From Bacteroidota bacterium (lineage in GTDB: Bacteria; Bacteroidota; Bacteroidia; UBA7662; CANHCV01): DNA of 7,815 nt. The notes under the pieces were generated by a model, which was not told the DNA's origin, did no database searches, and saw only the letters and a list, made by a program, of their open reading frames with translations. The stretch spans positions 1-7,815 of the forward strand of contig JAIYBD010000206.1 in the NCBI GenBank assembly GCA_027488715.1, in the 5' to 3' direction. Positions 6,357 to 7,815 of the stretch are shown here, in pieces. Positions within the stretch are counted from its first letter, which is position 1, and each line of letters begins with the position of its first letter. A program made the position numbers and the translations under genes.

Positions 6357-7751
6357 GTGAAAAAAGTAATCTATTTATTTCTCGTACTTAGCCTCGGATT
6401 GGCTTCTTGCCAAAAGGAAAAAACGATCGGACCTGGATTAATTGGGCCAAGCTCTGAAAAATCAATGGGCCGGGCAACAAATGATCCGCAGCAATATGAA
6501 ACCATGGCCTATGCCAATTGGCCAGAAACCTTTGAATCGGGCACAAAAACAGCCTATTCAAATGCATCAATCACGTTGATTACGGGCAGTTGGTCATTGA
6601 ACGATGCGTTGATTGGTACGTCTACCTCCGATCGAAAAATGGGAACCAAATCCGTTCGTATTCAAAATTCAGGGTCATTGGTCATGGATTTTAATTTAAC
6701 GAATGGAGCAACCTCCGTTTCGGTAAAACACGCCAAATACGGTACCGACGCCAATTCTACGTGGTCCCTTTTCTATTCCACCAATTCAGGATCAACCTGG
6801 ACCGCCCTGGGGTCAACCGTTACAACGTCCTCTACCGCATTAACAACAACATCTTTTTCCTTAAATGTTACCGGTAACATTCGTTTTCGTTTAACAAAAC
6901 TTTCTGGAGGTCGACTTAACATTGATGATTTTTCCGTGGTGGATCAAGGCGGTACATCTGGAGGAGGCTCAACAGGCGGAACACCAACCCGAGATAACAA
7001 TTTGGAAATGGGTAATCCTTCAGGTGCTACAAATTTGGCGACCAACCTTTCCAATTATTTGCTTTCCAAGCCACAATATGTAATGAGCTACAACAATGGT
7101 CGTGGATGCCCAAACTGGGTTTCATGGCATTTGAGTTCTGCTTGGAAAGGATCGGCCACCCGTTGCGATTGTTTTGCAGCGGAAGCGCTTTTGCCTACCG
7201 GCTTTTATAAGGTCCCCTCTACAGCGTATGCAAATACCGGTTTCGACCGAGGCCACCTATGTCCTTCCGACGATCGCGATGGTTCCGCAACCGACAATGC
7301 CGCCACCTTCACCATGTCGAACATGGTTCCTCAAGCTCCTGCCAATAACCAAGGATTGTGGGCGAATTTGGAAGCCTATTGCCGAACACTCATCACCGCA
7401 GGAAATGAATTGTATGTGATTTCCGGTGCCTATGGCTCTGGAGGAACAGGTAGCAACGGTGGAACCACAACAACCATCAATAGTGGTCGTGTTACTGTTC
7501 CTGCTCGCCTGTGGAAAATCATTGTGGTATTGCCAACCGGAACAGGCGATGCTTCGCGGGTTACAACGTCTTCTCGTGTTATTGCCATCAATGTTCCCAA
7601 TACCCAAACCTCAAACAACAGCGCATGGGGTAGCTACCGCACCAGTGTAGATGCCATTGAAACGGCTACGGGATACGATTTCCTATCAGCAGTGCCTTCT
7701 GCGATTCAAGCCGTAATCGAAGCAAATACGGATAGTGGCCCAACACAATAA
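6357..7751 (+). CDS. Lipoprotein with beta-rich domain and DNA/RNA non-specific endonuclease domain
   Basis: With the GTG start the protein has 464 residues. The N-terminus MKKVIYLFLVLSLGLASCQ is a lipoprotein signal peptide with lipobox LASC and lipidated Cys18. After a low-complexity stretch, a Ser/Thr-rich beta-type domain (about 55-196) begins WPETFESGTK and ends INIDD-like LNIDDFSVVD; similar domains accompany secreted proteins of Bacteroidota. A Gly-rich linker (about 198-210) leads to the NUC/EndoG endonuclease domain (about 215-455). Its catalytic motif is DRGH (297-300, general base His300), and Asn331 in MVPQAPANNQGLW is the expected metal ligand, closely following the EndoG pattern with W335 four residues on. 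It probably degrades nucleic acids at the cell surface or in the periplasm. An upstream TTG at 6345 adds four residues but lies at the likely transcription start. No inhibitor gene is adjacent; export would make one less necessary. Confidence 0.88.
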   Translation: MKKVIYLFLVLSLGLASCQKEKTIGPGLIGPSSEKSMGRATNDPQQYETMAYANWPETFESGTKTAYSNASITLITGSWSLNDALIGTSTSDRKMGTKSVRIQNSGSLVMDFNLTNGATSVSVKHAKYGTDANSTWSLFYSTNSGSTWTALGSTVTTSSTALTTTSFSLNVTGNIRFRLTKLSGGRLNIDDFSVVDQGGTSGGGSTGGTPTRDNNLEMGNPSGATNLATNLSNYLLSKPQYVMSYNNGRGCPNWVSWHLSSAWKGSATRCDCFAAEALLPTGFYKVPSTAYANTGFDRGHLCPSDDRDGSATDNAATFTMSNMVPQAPANNQGLWANLEAYCRTLITAGNELYVISGAYGSGGTGSNGGTTTTINSGRVTVPARLWKIIVVLPTGTGDASRVTTSSRVIAINVPNTQTSNNSAWGSYRTSVDAIETATGYDFLSAVPSAIQAVIEANTDSGPTQ

Positions 7752-7765
7752 TGAAAACGAGTAAT

Positions 7766-7798
7766 AAAAAAGCCCCGAAGAAATTCGGGGCTTTTTTT
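7766..7798. terminator. Intrinsic terminator after the nuclease gene, probably bidirectional
   Basis: GCCCCGAA (7772-7779) and TTCGGGGC (7784-7791) form a perfect 8-bp GC-rich stem with a GAAA (GNRA-type) tetraloop, extended by six A-T pairs (7766-7771 with 7792-7797). A run of seven T follows on the plus strand (7792-7798), and the matching A run gives a T run on the minus strand. It lies 14 bp after the nuclease stop codon and could also end a convergent gene outside the window. Confidence 0.93.
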
Positions 7799-7815
7799 GT
7801 AGTGATTGAGTTTAA

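Noticed and set aside
6345..7751. Possible nuclease-immunity (toxin-antitoxin-like) arrangement
   Set aside because: No small partner gene lies next to the nuclease; the divergent neighbour is acpP, and a terminator closes the gene as a single unit.

Overview
The window looks like chromosomal DNA of a member of the Bacteroidota, probably a flavobacterium-like or related lineage. Four things point there: a MurF-Alr fusion enzyme, a TonB protein opening with the YGAY-type N-terminal motif typical of this phylum, a DUF4294 protein, and AT-rich leaders without clear Shine-Dalgarno sites but with TAnnTTTG-like promoter elements. No mobile element, CRISPR array, rRNA or tRNA was seen. Most of the window is housekeeping DNA, and I did not find a convincing new multi-gene system.

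Layout. Positions 1-81 hold the methionine-rich 3' end of a plus-strand gene. It meets a minus-strand gene tail to tail, sharing a TTAA at 78-81. A strong plus-strand terminator hairpin (111-149) lies inside the 3' coding end of that opposing gene. From 6144 down to 78 six genes run on the minus strand, in transcription order acpP, fabF, rnc, murF-alr, a DUF4294 gene and a tonB-like gene. The first four are tightly packed (gaps of 26, 8 and 6 bp). A 70-bp gap with a perfect 9-bp inverted repeat separates murF-alr from the DUF4294 gene, which overlaps tonB by 4 bp (ATGA). Positions 6145-6356 are a divergent intergenic region with a good acpP promoter candidate and a weaker one for the plus-strand gene. 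That gene (6357-7751) encodes a lipoprotein with an N-terminal beta-rich domain and a C-terminal DNA/RNA non-specific endonuclease of the EndoG/NUC type. A near-perfect, probably bidirectional terminator follows at 7766-7798.

How the genes fit together. AcpP and FabF make membrane fatty acids. RNase III processes structured RNA. MurF-Alr both makes D-alanine and joins D-Ala-D-Ala to the peptidoglycan precursor. This is a growth and cell-envelope operon. The DUF4294/TonB pair is probably envelope-associated too, with TonB energising outer-membrane transport, but no exbB/exbD is present here. The nuclease lipoprotein is an independent unit, probably used outside the cytoplasm for nucleic acid degradation.
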